Below the pieces are notes generated by a model. The model was not told the DNA's origin and searched no databases. It was given only the letters and a program-made list of their open reading frames with translations. A program made the position numbers and the translations under genes. A stretch of DNA of 28,217 bases from CAVQFC01 sp036497895 (GTDB lineage: Bacteria; Acidobacteriota; Vicinamibacteria; Vicinamibacterales; CAVVIG01). Of this stretch, positions 13,159 through 20,568 are shown one piece after another (position 1 is the first letter of the stretch; each line of letters begins with the position of its first letter). Where the stretch lies: the NCBI GenBank assembly GCA_036497895.1, contig DASXIR010000234.1, forward strand, positions 1 to 28,217, written 5' to 3'.

Positions 13159-14995
13159 AGCCGGCGCTGACCCGCCCGGCTGCGTCCTCAGCAGCGACGC
13201 TATCGGCCTCGCCGCTCTTGTACTGCAGCTCGAACAGCTTGAAATAGATCCCGCGCTCCGCCAACAGCTCCTGGTGGGTGCCTGATTCACGAATCTGGCC
13301 CTTGTGCAGGACCAGAATCTTGTCCATGTCCTGGATCGTCGACAGCCGGTGCGCGATCGCAATCGTCGTGCGTCCAGCCATCAGCACGTGCAGGGCGTCG
13401 CGGATGATGATTTCGGTTTCGGTGTCGACGCTCGAGGTGGCCTCGTCGAGGATTAGCACGCGCGGATCGAACGCCAGCGCACGCGCGAACGACAGCAGTT
13501 GTTTCTGTCCCACCGACAGCGTGGCACCCCGCTCGGCCACGGCGCTCGCATAGCCGTTCGGCAGCCGGTCGATGAACGCGTCGGCGTGCACCGCGCGGGC
13601 GGCGCTGCGCACGCGCTGGTCGTCGATCTCCTGGCGCCCGAGACGGATGTTGTCGGCGACTGTTCCCGAGAACAGGTGCACGTCCTGCAGCACCAGACTG
13701 AAGAGGCCGCGGACGTCGGCGAGATCCAGTTTGCGGATGTCGACGCCGTCGATCGTGATTCGACCGCGCGACACGTCATAGAACCGCAGCAGCAGGTTGA
13801 TGAGCGTGGTCTTGCCGGACCCGGTAGCGCCGACTACGCCGACGCGCTGGCCCGGGCGGACTTCGAAGCTGACGTCCTTCAGCACGAAATCCTCGTCGTT
13901 GTACGCGAACCACACATGGTCGAAGACGATGTGGGCCTCGGCCGGCGCGGGGCGATGCGCCGGCGCTGGCGGCGAACTGATCACGACCGGCTCGTCGAGC
14001 AGTTTGAACACGCGCTCAGACGACGCCATCGCCGCCTGCAGGGTGTTGAACTTGTCCGACATATCGCTGATCGGTCGAAAGAACCGCTGCGAGTACTGAA
14101 GGAATGCGACCAACCCGCCGAGCGTGAGCGTCTGGTGCAGGACGTTGCCGCCGCCGTACCAGATGATCAGCGCCGAGGCGAGCGTGCTCACGGTCTCGAC
14201 CGCCGGGTAGAACATCGCGTAGTAGAAGATCTGATCGATGTTGGCGTCACGATGCTTGCGATCGATCGTGTCGAATCGCTCGAAGTTCAGCGCCTCGCGC
14301 CGGAACAGCTGCACCGTGGACATGCCAGTGATGTTTTCCTGCAGGAAGGCGTTGATTCGTGCGATCCAGCCGCGCACCAGACGGTAGGAGTCGCGGACGT
14401 TGCGGCGGAACCACTGGGTGACCAGGCCAATCAGCGGCAGCACCGAGAAGGCCACCAGCGCCAGCCGCCAGTTCATCGCGATCATCATGACCATGATGCC
14501 GACCAGCGCGAACAGATCGCCGAACACGGTGACCACACCCGAGGTGAACAGATCGTTGAGGACGTCCACGTCGGAGGTGACGCGGGTCATCAGGCGCCCG
14601 ACCGGGTTGCGATCGTAGTAACGGACGTCGAGACGCTGGAGGTGGCGGTAGATCTCCATCCGCATGTCGAACATGATGCGCTGGCCGGTCAGCTGCATCG
14701 TCCAGGTCTGCACGTACTCGGCGGCGAAGGCCACCACCAGGACCGCCAGGAACAACAGCGCCAGTCCGTTCAGACCGGAGAGCTGGCGGGTCGAGATGAA
14801 GCGATCGATCGCAACTTTGATGAGGTAGGGCTGCACCAGCGACGCCGCCGCGCCAGTGATGATCGCCACCAGCGCGAACGCCACCTGACGCCAGTAAGGG
14901 CGCAGGTAGTGCAGCAGACGCCGCATCAACCGCGCGTCGTAAGCTTTGCCGAGGATTTCGTCGTCGTGCGCGTCAGCCATCGCCTCAGCGATCAT
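13157..14995 (-). CDS. ABC exporter half-transporter, canonical ATPase subunit (MdlB/YheH type)
   Basis: 612 aa: six-helix exporter membrane domain (about 25-330) fused to an ATP-binding domain (about 355-590). Walker A is GATGSGKTT (about 390), Q-loop LVLQDVHLFSG, signature LSVGQKQ (about 492) and Walker B with catalytic Glu in LILDEATSSVD. The signature has Val in place of the first Gly of LSGGQ. In heterodimeric exporters such as BmrCD/YheIH and TM287/288, such a subunit pairs with one whose Walker B Glu is replaced, exactly as in the 642-aa protein encoded at 15441-17369. ATG 14995 has no strong Shine-Dalgarno; ATG 14980 is an alternative. The substrate is unknown. Confidence 0.93.
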   Translation of the reverse strand: MIAEAMADAHDDEILGKAYDARLMRRLLHYLRPYWRQVAFALVAIITGAAASLVQPYLIKVAIDRFISTRQLSGLNGLALLFLAVLVVAFAAEYVQTWTMQLTGQRIMFDMRMEIYRHLQRLDVRYYDRNPVGRLMTRVTSDVDVLNDLFTSGVVTVFGDLFALVGIMVMMIAMNWRLALVAFSVLPLIGLVTQWFRRNVRDSYRLVRGWIARINAFLQENITGMSTVQLFRREALNFERFDTIDRKHRDANIDQIFYYAMFYPAVETVSTLASALIIWYGGGNVLHQTLTLGGLVAFLQYSQRFFRPISDMSDKFNTLQAAMASSERVFKLLDEPVVISSPPAPAHRPAPAEAHIVFDHVWFAYNDEDFVLKDVSFEVRPGQRVGVVGATGSGKTTLINLLLRFYDVSRGRITIDGVDIRKLDLADVRGLFSLVLQDVHLFSGTVADNIRLGRQEIDDQRVRSAARAVHADAFIDRLPNGYASAVAERGATLSVGQKQLLSFARALAFDPRVLILDEATSSVDTETEIIIRDALHVLMAGRTTIAIAHRLSTIQDMDKILVLHKGQIRESGTHQELLAERGIYFKLFELQYKSGEADSVAAEDAAGRVSAG

Positions 14996-15020
14996 AGTGC
15001 GAAGCTGTCACGCGTTCCTG

Positions 15021-15049
15021 TTGACGTCCCACAGGGACAGCCTTTAGTC
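15021..15049 (+). promoter_or_regulatory. padR promoter with internal palindrome
   Basis: TTGACG (15021-15026) and TTAGTC (15044-15049) are 17 nt apart. A perfect inverted repeat GTCCC-ACA-GGGAC (15026-15038) begins at the last -35 base and fills the spacer, a plausible operator position. The region also lies upstream of the divergent ABC gene (start 14995), so one bound regulator could affect both. Confidence 0.5.
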
Positions 15050-15077
15050 TTGTGTGGTCGTCCAACAGGGGCAGCGA

Positions 15078-15413
15078 ATGGCGGACCGGTCGGACATCCT
15101 GCAAGGCACACTCGACCTGATGGTATTGCAGACCCTCGAGGCGATGGGACCGCTGCACGGCTACGGTCTGGCGCGGCGGATCGAACAGATCAGCGAGGAC
15201 GTGCTCCAGCTCAATCAGGGCACGATCTACGCGTCACTCCTGCGCCTGCAGCACCGCCGCTGGATTGCCGCGAGCTGGGGAACCTCCGACAACAACCGCA
15301 AGGCGAAGTTCTACGCGATCACCAAAGCCGGCCGGAAGCAGCTGGCGGCCGAGACCAGGAACTGGGAACGTATTTCGGCAGTGATGATGCGGATGCTGCG
15401 GCTCGCGCCCTAG
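15078..15413 (+). CDS. PadR-family transcriptional regulator
   Basis: 111 aa, a short PadR with a winged-helix DNA-binding domain: ILQGTLDLMVLQTLEAMGPLHGYGLARRIEQIS, the recognition-helix region LNQGTIYASLLRLQHRRWI, wing NNRKAKFYAITKAGRKQL, and a C-terminal helix (about 90-105) for dimerisation. MADRSDILQGTLD is the usual start of acidobacterial PadR proteins, so ATG 15078 is chosen over an earlier in-frame start at 15054; GGGG near 15067 may serve as Shine-Dalgarno. It lies between the two ABC half-transporter genes, divergent from one and convergent with the other, and probably represses the exporter or itself. Confidence 0.92.
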   Translation: MADRSDILQGTLDLMVLQTLEAMGPLHGYGLARRIEQISEDVLQLNQGTIYASLLRLQHRRWIAASWGTSDNNRKAKFYAITKAGRKQLAAETRNWERISAVMMRMLRLAP

Positions 15414-15440
15414 CGGCACGGCCACATTCTGGGTGCGCGC

Positions 15441-17369
15441 TTACGACGCCGCCAGTTCCTCTTCGAGCAGCTGCTGGCGATGGAGTTGAGCGTAAAGGCC
15501 GTTGTGCCTGACCAGCTCGTCGTGCGTACCGCGCTCCGCGATGCGTCCGCTATCGAGGACGAAAATGAGATCAGCGCCGCGAACCGTGGAAATCCGATGC
15601 GAGACGATGATCGACGTGCGGTCGCGCATCACGCCGCGCAGCCGTGACAGGATCTCCTCTTCCGTATAGGTGTCGACCGCCGAAAGCGCATCGTCCAGAA
15701 TCAGGATGCGCGGATCGATCACGATCGCGCGCGCCAGCGCGGTCCGCTGTTTCTGTCCGCCCGACAGCGTGATGCCGCGCTCGCCCACCATGGTCTCGTA
15801 GCCTTTGGGAAAATCGGCGACGTCCTTGTCGAGCCTCGCGACAGCCGCGGCCGCTTCGATCTTCCGACGCCGCAGATCCGCGGCGATCCCGGGCCGAGCG
15901 AGCTCGGCCCCTACGGCATCTTGTGGATCGGCGGTCCCGGGCCGACCAAGATTGGCCCCTGCGGTGACATCGTGTGGCAACGGCGCCGGCTCCGCCGGAA
16001 TACGTAGCGGCGGAGCTTGCTCCGCCCAGCGACGGGAAATCTCGGCTCCTGCCGACGCCCGCGCCTGTGCGTCGAGGCCGAAGGCAATGTTGTCCGCGAG
16101 CGTGTCCGAGAACAGAAACGGCTCCTGCGGAACGAATCCAACCGCGTCTCGAAGTACGGCCAGCGGTAGGTCGCGGACGTCAACGCCATCGACGAACACC
16201 GATCCCCTCGGCGGCTCGTGAAGTCGCGACAGCAGCGAAATCAACGTGGACTTGCCCGATCCGGTGACGCCGACGAGCGCGACGGTCTGCCCTGCCTCGA
16301 TGGTTGCCGACACATGATCCAGGACCACCGTGTCGCCGAACGAAAAGACGAGATCTCGGAATTCGATCGCGCCACGGATCGTCCGGCTGGAACCCACACC
16401 AGCCTCGTCCCTGATCGCCGGCTCGGTATCGAGGACCTCCAGCATCCGTTTCCACGACGCCATGCCGCGCTGCAGCATGTTGGTGACCCATCCGAACGCG
16501 ATCATCGGCCAGCTCAACATCGTCAGGTACGAGTTGAACGCGACGAATTGACCGATCGTGATTCGGCCGCGGATCACTTCGGCGCTGCCGAGCCAGACCA
16601 CCAGCAGCGCGCCGAGGCCGAGGAAGAACGACATGCTCGGAAAGAAAAACCCCTGCAGGACGATCAGCCGCCGGTTGCGCTGCAGATATTCTTCGTTCGA
16701 CACGCGGAACCGCTCGATCTCGGCGGCTTCCTGTCCGTAGGCGCGGACGACACGCACGCCTGAGAGTGCTTCCTGCGCGACCGCGCTGACTTCGGATAGC
16801 TGCGCTTGAATTTGTTCGAACCGCTTATGGATCGCGCTGCCGAACCATTTCACCGACAACGATACGAACGGCAGCGGGATGAGCGACAACGCAGTCAGCC
16901 GGCCGTCGAGCGAGACCATCACCGTCAGCGCCACAACCATGGTCAGCATGGTCGTCGCCGAATACATGATGGCGGGGCCGATCATCATGCGCACGGCGTT
17001 GAGGTCGTTGGTCGCGCGCGACATCAGGTCGCCGGTGCGATGCGCCTGGAAGTACGCGAGCGGCAGCTTTTCGAGATGCGCGAAGAAATCGTTGCGCATG
17101 TCGTACTCGATGTCGCGGGATGCCCCGATCAGGATGCGGCGGGTCAGAAACTGAAATGCGCCGCCAATCAGGCCGATCCCCAGCAGCAGGGCGCCGTAGC
17201 CGGCGAGCTTTCCGCGCGTCACACCCCGGGTCAGATCGTCGATCGCGCGGCCGAGAATCGTCGGGCCCGCCAGCAGAATGGCGCGGGTGATCACGACACA
17301 GACGAGCCCGGCAAAGAAGGCGCGGCGATAGCGGGCGACGTAGGGCAGAAGACGACGGGCAGGCGACAC
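15441..17369 (-). CDS. ABC exporter half-transporter, degenerate ATPase subunit with in-frame insertion
   Basis: 642 aa. Membrane domain about 1-310, ATPase domain about 340-635. Walker A is GVTGSGKST (about 366), Q-loop FVPQEPFLFSD, signature LSGGQKQR (about 533) and Walker B LILDDALSAVD (about 559), where the catalytic Glu is Asp. This marks the degenerate-site partner of a heterodimeric exporter; the partner is the subunit encoded at 13157-14995. Relative to the family (about 580 aa) there is an extra stretch of about 65 residues (about 438-503) between NIAFGLDAQ and IEAAAAVARLDKD, Ala/Pro/Arg-rich, encoded by DNA with at least four small palindromes. It lies in the ATPase helical region before the signature. 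Family homologues run straight across this point. Confidence 0.93.
   Translation of the reverse strand: MSPARRLLPYVARYRRAFFAGLVCVVITRAILLAGPTILGRAIDDLTRGVTRGKLAGYGALLLGIGLIGGAFQFLTRRILIGASRDIEYDMRNDFFAHLEKLPLAYFQAHRTGDLMSRATNDLNAVRMMIGPAIMYSATTMLTMVVALTVMVSLDGRLTALSLIPLPFVSLSVKWFGSAIHKRFEQIQAQLSEVSAVAQEALSGVRVVRAYGQEAAEIERFRVSNEEYLQRNRRLIVLQGFFFPSMSFFLGLGALLVVWLGSAEVIRGRITIGQFVAFNSYLTMLSWPMIAFGWVTNMLQRGMASWKRMLEVLDTEPAIRDEAGVGSSRTIRGAIEFRDLVFSFGDTVVLDHVSATIEAGQTVALVGVTGSGKSTLISLLSRLHEPPRGSVFVDGVDVRDLPLAVLRDAVGFVPQEPFLFSDTLADNIAFGLDAQARASAGAEISRRWAEQAPPLRIPAEPAPLPHDVTAGANLGRPGTADPQDAVGAELARPGIAADLRRRKIEAAAAVARLDKDVADFPKGYETMVGERGITLSGGQKQRTALARAIVIDPRILILDDALSAVDTYTEEEILSRLRGVMRDRTSIIVSHRISTVRGADLIFVLDSGRIAERGTHDELVRHNGLYAQLHRQQLLEEELAAS
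15891..16055. repeat. Cluster of palindromic elements inserted in-frame in an ABC gene
   Basis: Four short palindromes within the coding sequence: 15891-15910 (9-bp arms GGGCCGAGC/GCTCGGCCC, loop GA), 15939-15958 (GGGCCGACC with GATTGGCCC, mostly paired), 16009-16026 (8-bp arms GGCGGAGC/GCTCCGCC, loop TT) and 16042-16055 (TCGGC/GCCGA, loop TCCT). The first two sit in an imperfect direct repeat beginning TCCCGGGCCGA (15888 and 15936). They coincide with the extra ~65 residues of the protein. The arrangement resembles REP-like or Rickettsia palindromic elements that insert in frame; that is an inference. Confidence 0.75.
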
Positions 17370-17445
17370 TCTGGCGAGTATATCCGGCGCGTCGGGAAGA
17401 ATCGCGCGAGCGATCAGGTGGCCGCGAGCGGCCGCCTGGTCAGGT

Positions 17446-18714
17446 TCATCGGCTGGGCACTGGTTGCGGGATGCCGGCGACCATGACCGATTCTTCCGGC
17501 GGGGCGGGCGGCTGCACGATGCTCAGCAGGATCAGCGACGCCAGCGCAAGCGCGGCCGCGCCGAAGAACGCGTACTGATACGAACCGGTCGCGACGAAGA
17601 TGCGCGAGCCGAACACCGGCCCCATCACGCCGGCGAAACCCCACGCCAGCAGCATGACGCCGTAATTGGTCGCGAGATATTTGGTGCCCCAGAAGTCGCC
17701 GGCCAGCGCCGTATAGACCGAGAGCTGGGTGCCGTAGCAGTAGTAAACCAGGAACAGCAGCCCGTAGAACGGCAGCAGCGACTCGCGCCAGAGGTAGAGA
17801 CTCGGCGTCGCGATCATGGAAACGATCACGATGCCGCGCACCGTGAACAGACGGCCAAAATGGTCCGACATCCAGCCCGAGAAGAAGCGTCCGCTGGCGC
17901 TGCCGATGGCGCCGATCGAGATCGCGAACGCGGCGGTCTTGGCGTCGAGTCCGGCCTGCCGCGCGAACGGCACCAACTGACTGATCACCATGGTTCCGGC
18001 CGTGGTTCCCAACGCGTAGGCGAACCAGAGCGCATAAAAGACCGGCGTCCTGATGATCTGCGAGGTCGGCACGTCGAAGGCCATCGCCCGCGCTTTCGCG
18101 TGGGCCCCGCCGCTGCGCGGCGGTGCGTAGCCGGGCGGCGGATCCTTCAACAGATACGCACCGGTCATCGTGAAGACGAAAAACAGCGCGGCGAGAATCT
18201 GGAACGTGGCGCGCCAGCCGATGTCGGCAATCCAGCCGCCGGCGATCGGGCCGAAGATGCCGCTGCCCGCTGCGAAGATGGCAATCGCCAGGCCGTTGAC
18301 GAGGCCGCGGTGGTCGGGAAACCATTTCGAGCCAACGGTGATCGGCGACAGATAGCCGAGGCCGAGGCCGGCGCCGACCAGCACGCCCCAAGTCAGGTAG
18401 AGCATCGGCAGCGAGTGGATCAGGCTCGCCAGAAACAGTCCCAGGCTATAGAGGATGCCGCCGAGTGCGGTGACCTTGCGCGGGCCGAGGCGATCGAGAA
18501 TGAAACCGCCGACGAGAAACATGGACGCCAGCATCACCATGTCGATCGTCGGGACGAGCGATGTCTGCGCGCGATTCCAACCGAACTCGCGCTCGAGCGC
18601 CGGCACGAACACGCTCCACGCGTAGTAGGTGCCGAGCGCGACGTTGACCAGACCGCCGCCGACCAACGCCGGCCAGCCGGCTGGGCGTTTCTCTCCGGAA
18701 GCTGAAGTGGGCAT
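17446..18714 (-). CDS. MFS transporter, OFA (oxalate/formate antiporter-like) family
   Basis: 422 aa with about 12 predicted membrane helices. The N-terminus GGGLVNVALGTYYAWSVFVP and EREFGWNRAQTSL is typical of OFA carriers; the loop 2-3 motif is FILDRLGPRKV and the second-half equivalent is GWMSDHFGR. WFPDHRGLVNGLAIAIFAAGSG is also characteristic. The family exchanges small organic anions such as oxalate, formate or lactate/pyruvate; the substrate here cannot be read. ATG 18714 gives the conserved N-terminus. It is 76 nt upstream of the ABC subunit gene on the same strand and could share a transcript. It is divergent from the small secreted gene at 18755, with only 40 nt between the starts. 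Confidence 0.92.
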   Translation of the reverse strand: MPTSASGEKRPAGWPALVGGGLVNVALGTYYAWSVFVPALEREFGWNRAQTSLVPTIDMVMLASMFLVGGFILDRLGPRKVTALGGILYSLGLFLASLIHSLPMLYLTWGVLVGAGLGLGYLSPITVGSKWFPDHRGLVNGLAIAIFAAGSGIFGPIAGGWIADIGWRATFQILAALFFVFTMTGAYLLKDPPPGYAPPRSGGAHAKARAMAFDVPTSQIIRTPVFYALWFAYALGTTAGTMVISQLVPFARQAGLDAKTAAFAISIGAIGSASGRFFSGWMSDHFGRLFTVRGIVIVSMIATPSLYLWRESLLPFYGLLFLVYYCYGTQLSVYTALAGDFWGTKYLATNYGVMLLAWGFAGVMGPVFGSRIFVATGSYQYAFFGAAALALASLILLSIVQPPAPPEESVMVAGIPQPVPSR

Positions 18715-18725
18715 AGGGAATCCGA

Positions 18726-18745
18726 ATCTTAGCAGATGCTATGAT
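18726..18745. promoter_or_regulatory. Overlapping divergent extended -10 elements
   Basis: On the + strand TGC-TATGAT has its -10 at 18740-18745, 9 nt before the ATG at 18755. On the - strand TGC-TAAGAT has its -10 at 18726-18731, 11 nt before the MFS ATG at 18714. Both are extended -10 sequences. Initiation 6-7 nt downstream would give leaders of only a few nucleotides on each side, and the two polymerase footprints would overlap. Confidence 0.4.
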
Positions 18746-18754
18746 CGTGTTCCT

Positions 18755-19087
18755 ATGAAGACATTCATGGTCGCAGCCGCCCTGCTCCTCGCCTCGTCGA
18801 CGCCGTTCGCCGCCGCCGAACAGACCTGGAGGGGGCAACTCAGCGACAGTGCCTGCGGCGCCAAGCACGAAGAAGCGGCTGAGGGCCAGGGCAAGATGCC
18901 GGACCGCGAATGCACGGAAGCCTGCGTGCGTGGCGGATCGAAATACGTCCTCGTGGTCGACGGCAAGGTGATGCAGATCGCCAATCAGGACGACAAGGAT
19001 CTCGCGACCCATGCCGGTCACGCCGTGACGGTGACCGGCGAGCTGAAGGGATCGGCGATCACGATTTCCAAAATCACGATGCCCTAG
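18755..19087 (+). CDS. Small secreted cysteine-containing protein, acidobacterial type
   Basis: 110 aa. Signal peptide MKTFMVAAALLLASSTPFAAA (cleavage near 21). The mature part begins TWRGQLSDSACGAKHEEA, then DRECTEACVRGGSKYVLVVDGKV and ends HAGHAVTVTGELKGSAITISKI. Three Cys residues (in SACG and ECTEAC) and a terminal beta-rich, OB-like segment recur in similar small secreted proteins of this phylum, to my knowledge of unknown function. The start is set by the signal peptide; there is no Shine-Dalgarno and the -10 is very close. It is convergent with the HupE-like gene. Confidence 0.8.
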   Translation: MKTFMVAAALLLASSTPFAAAEQTWRGQLSDSACGAKHEEAAEGQGKMPDRECTEACVRGGSKYVLVVDGKVMQIANQDDKDLATHAGHAVTVTGELKGSAITISKITMP

Positions 19088-19108
19088 GACGCGGCGCTAG
19101 GCCGCGTC
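19088..19108. terminator. Shared hairpin between convergent genes
   Basis: Perfect 8-bp stem GACGCGGC/GCCGCGTC with 5-nt loop GCTAG lies directly after the small secreted gene. The loop contains the stop codon of the opposing HupE-like gene. It could end transcription from either side; there is no T tract. Confidence 0.45.
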
Positions 19109-20500
19109 GCGGACATCGCCTGAACGGCGTCCCACGCCCACCACGTCGAATACCAGCCAGTACAACCCGACCGCCACGACCACCAGCATCAGCCAGCGCA
19201 TGCCGTTGGCGACCAATTGCGCATCGAACGCCGGCCAGGTGAACCTGAACTTCCGCAGCACCTCGTAGCGATCGGCCAGCGCGTGCCACGCCGGATGCGC
19301 TGCCAGCGCCGCCACAATCAGCGTCCCGGCCCACTCCCCCACCAGGAAGCGGAACAGCAGGTTGACCGCAGGCACGAGCAAAAGCAGCACGAGCAATTGC
19401 GCAAGCTCGAGCCCGAGGTTGAAGCACAGCACCGACGTCAGGACGTGCGAGCCGGCAAATTGCATTGCGGGACGCAGTGCGAATGCGAAACCGAAGCCGT
19501 AAACCAGCCCGAACGCGAACGTCACAACCCAGCGGCGTTTCGTCGCGGCAAGGTTCGAGAGGTGCGACAGGGTCGAAGCGTTCGTTCGTGTCGCGATCAC
19601 GACATCTTCGATTGCCAGGTAGACGATCGCGGCGGCGAGCAATGCGTCGATGAGCGGCGGAAACCAGAGCGCGTCCGGCGCGAAGCCGTACGCCGAGGCG
19701 ATGAGCGTGATCGTATGCGCGGCCGTGAACGCCGTCACCACGGCGGCAAGCGCTCGAATCCGGCGAAACGGCAGAACCAGGCACAACAGGAACAGCAGGT
19801 AGTCGGTGCCGTTGAGGAGGTGCGAGAAGCCGAGCCCGAGAAACTGACGGGCGACCTCGGACCGGACCGGATCGAGGCGCACCAGGCCCGGCTCGCCGAA
19901 GAACTCGAAGGTCCGGACGCTGCCGCCGGGCGGCAGGTAGCGAATCACGGTCAGCGTCCGGATCCCGAGGCGCGCCAATCTCGGGTTGATGCTGAAGCGC
20001 GATGCCGGCGAGTGAATCGGGTAGTCGAACACGATGTCGAGCAGTCCCTGGCTCCAGAAGAACTCCGTGCTCGAGGCCAGCGGTGGACCGGTGATGTGCG
20101 CGACCGCCTCGTCATAGGACGAGAACGACCGATCGGACTGGAGCGACGCGCGCACTGCGACAACTCGAGACAACTGCAGCCGTTCGCCGCTCTCGAAGAG
20201 ATCGAGGTAGTCGCTGATCCAGAGCGTCGCCGCGTCGCGCAGGGTCTCATCCGCGCGGCTGAGGTCGAGCAGGTCAGCATTGGTGGCGCCGATCGGCTTC
20301 GGAAAGTCCATGTCCCGCATGGCCGCCAGAGGGACCCGGACGACCAGGCGCAGGCGCTGCGGCTCGGGCTTGACGAACGTCTGGACGGTGACGTCGTAGG
20401 GAATATCGTGGGCCGCGGGCAGTGCCTGCCACGCGAGGATCAGGAGCGCCACAGCGGCGGCCGCCCGCCAGGGGCGGAAGACGCGACAAAACGAAAGCAA
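19097..20500 (-). CDS. HupE/UreJ-family membrane protein with N-terminal extracytoplasmic domain
   Basis: 467 aa. Signal sequence (about 1-30, AAAAVALLILAWQALPAAHD), an extracytoplasmic domain (about 31-225), then a HupE/UreJ_2-type membrane domain with six to seven helices: GFSHLLNGTDYLLFLLCLVLPF, FTAAHTITLIAS, FGLVYGFGFAFALRP and CFNLGLELAQLLVLLLL. His residues in these helices suit the metal (Ni/Co) transport proposed for HupE/UreJ, but the role of this long variant is unknown. The start is TTG 20500, supported by GGGAG 6 nt upstream on this strand (20507-20511) and by the signal sequence. Divergent from the NHL genes. Confidence 0.87.
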   Translation of the reverse strand: MLSFCRVFRPWRAAAAVALLILAWQALPAAHDIPYDVTVQTFVKPEPQRLRLVVRVPLAAMRDMDFPKPIGATNADLLDLSRADETLRDAATLWISDYLDLFESGERLQLSRVVAVRASLQSDRSFSSYDEAVAHITGPPLASSTEFFWSQGLLDIVFDYPIHSPASRFSINPRLARLGIRTLTVIRYLPPGGSVRTFEFFGEPGLVRLDPVRSEVARQFLGLGFSHLLNGTDYLLFLLCLVLPFRRIRALAAVVTAFTAAHTITLIASAYGFAPDALWFPPLIDALLAAAIVYLAIEDVVIATRTNASTLSHLSNLAATKRRWVVTFAFGLVYGFGFAFALRPAMQFAGSHVLTSVLCFNLGLELAQLLVLLLLVPAVNLLFRFLVGEWAGTLIVAALAAHPAWHALADRYEVLRKFRFTWPAFDAQLVANGMRWLMLVVVAVGLYWLVFDVVGVGRRSGDVRDAA

Positions 20501-20520
20501 ATGGGACTCCCAGGAAATTG

Positions 20521-20526
20521 TATACT
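20521..20526 (+). promoter_or_regulatory. -10 element of the first NHL propeller gene
   Basis: TATACT in TTGTATACTGTCGCCCGC. The same core with one change (TGTATACTGGCGCCCGC) precedes the second NHL gene at 21951, suggesting a duplicated promoter. No -35 resembling TTGACA is seen. Confidence 0.5.
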
Positions 20527-20568
20527 GTCGCCCGCACGCTCGTAGTCTGGATGGAGGAGAAGAGACAT

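Noticed and set aside
13499..15511. 670-codon + strand frame opposite the 612-aa ABC gene
   Set aside because: It spans the ABC gene antisense and the PadR gene out of frame; composition is typical of a shadow frame.
15891..16055. Insertion sequence in the ABC gene
   Set aside because: No transposase, terminal inverted repeats or target duplication; the reading frame stays open through it.
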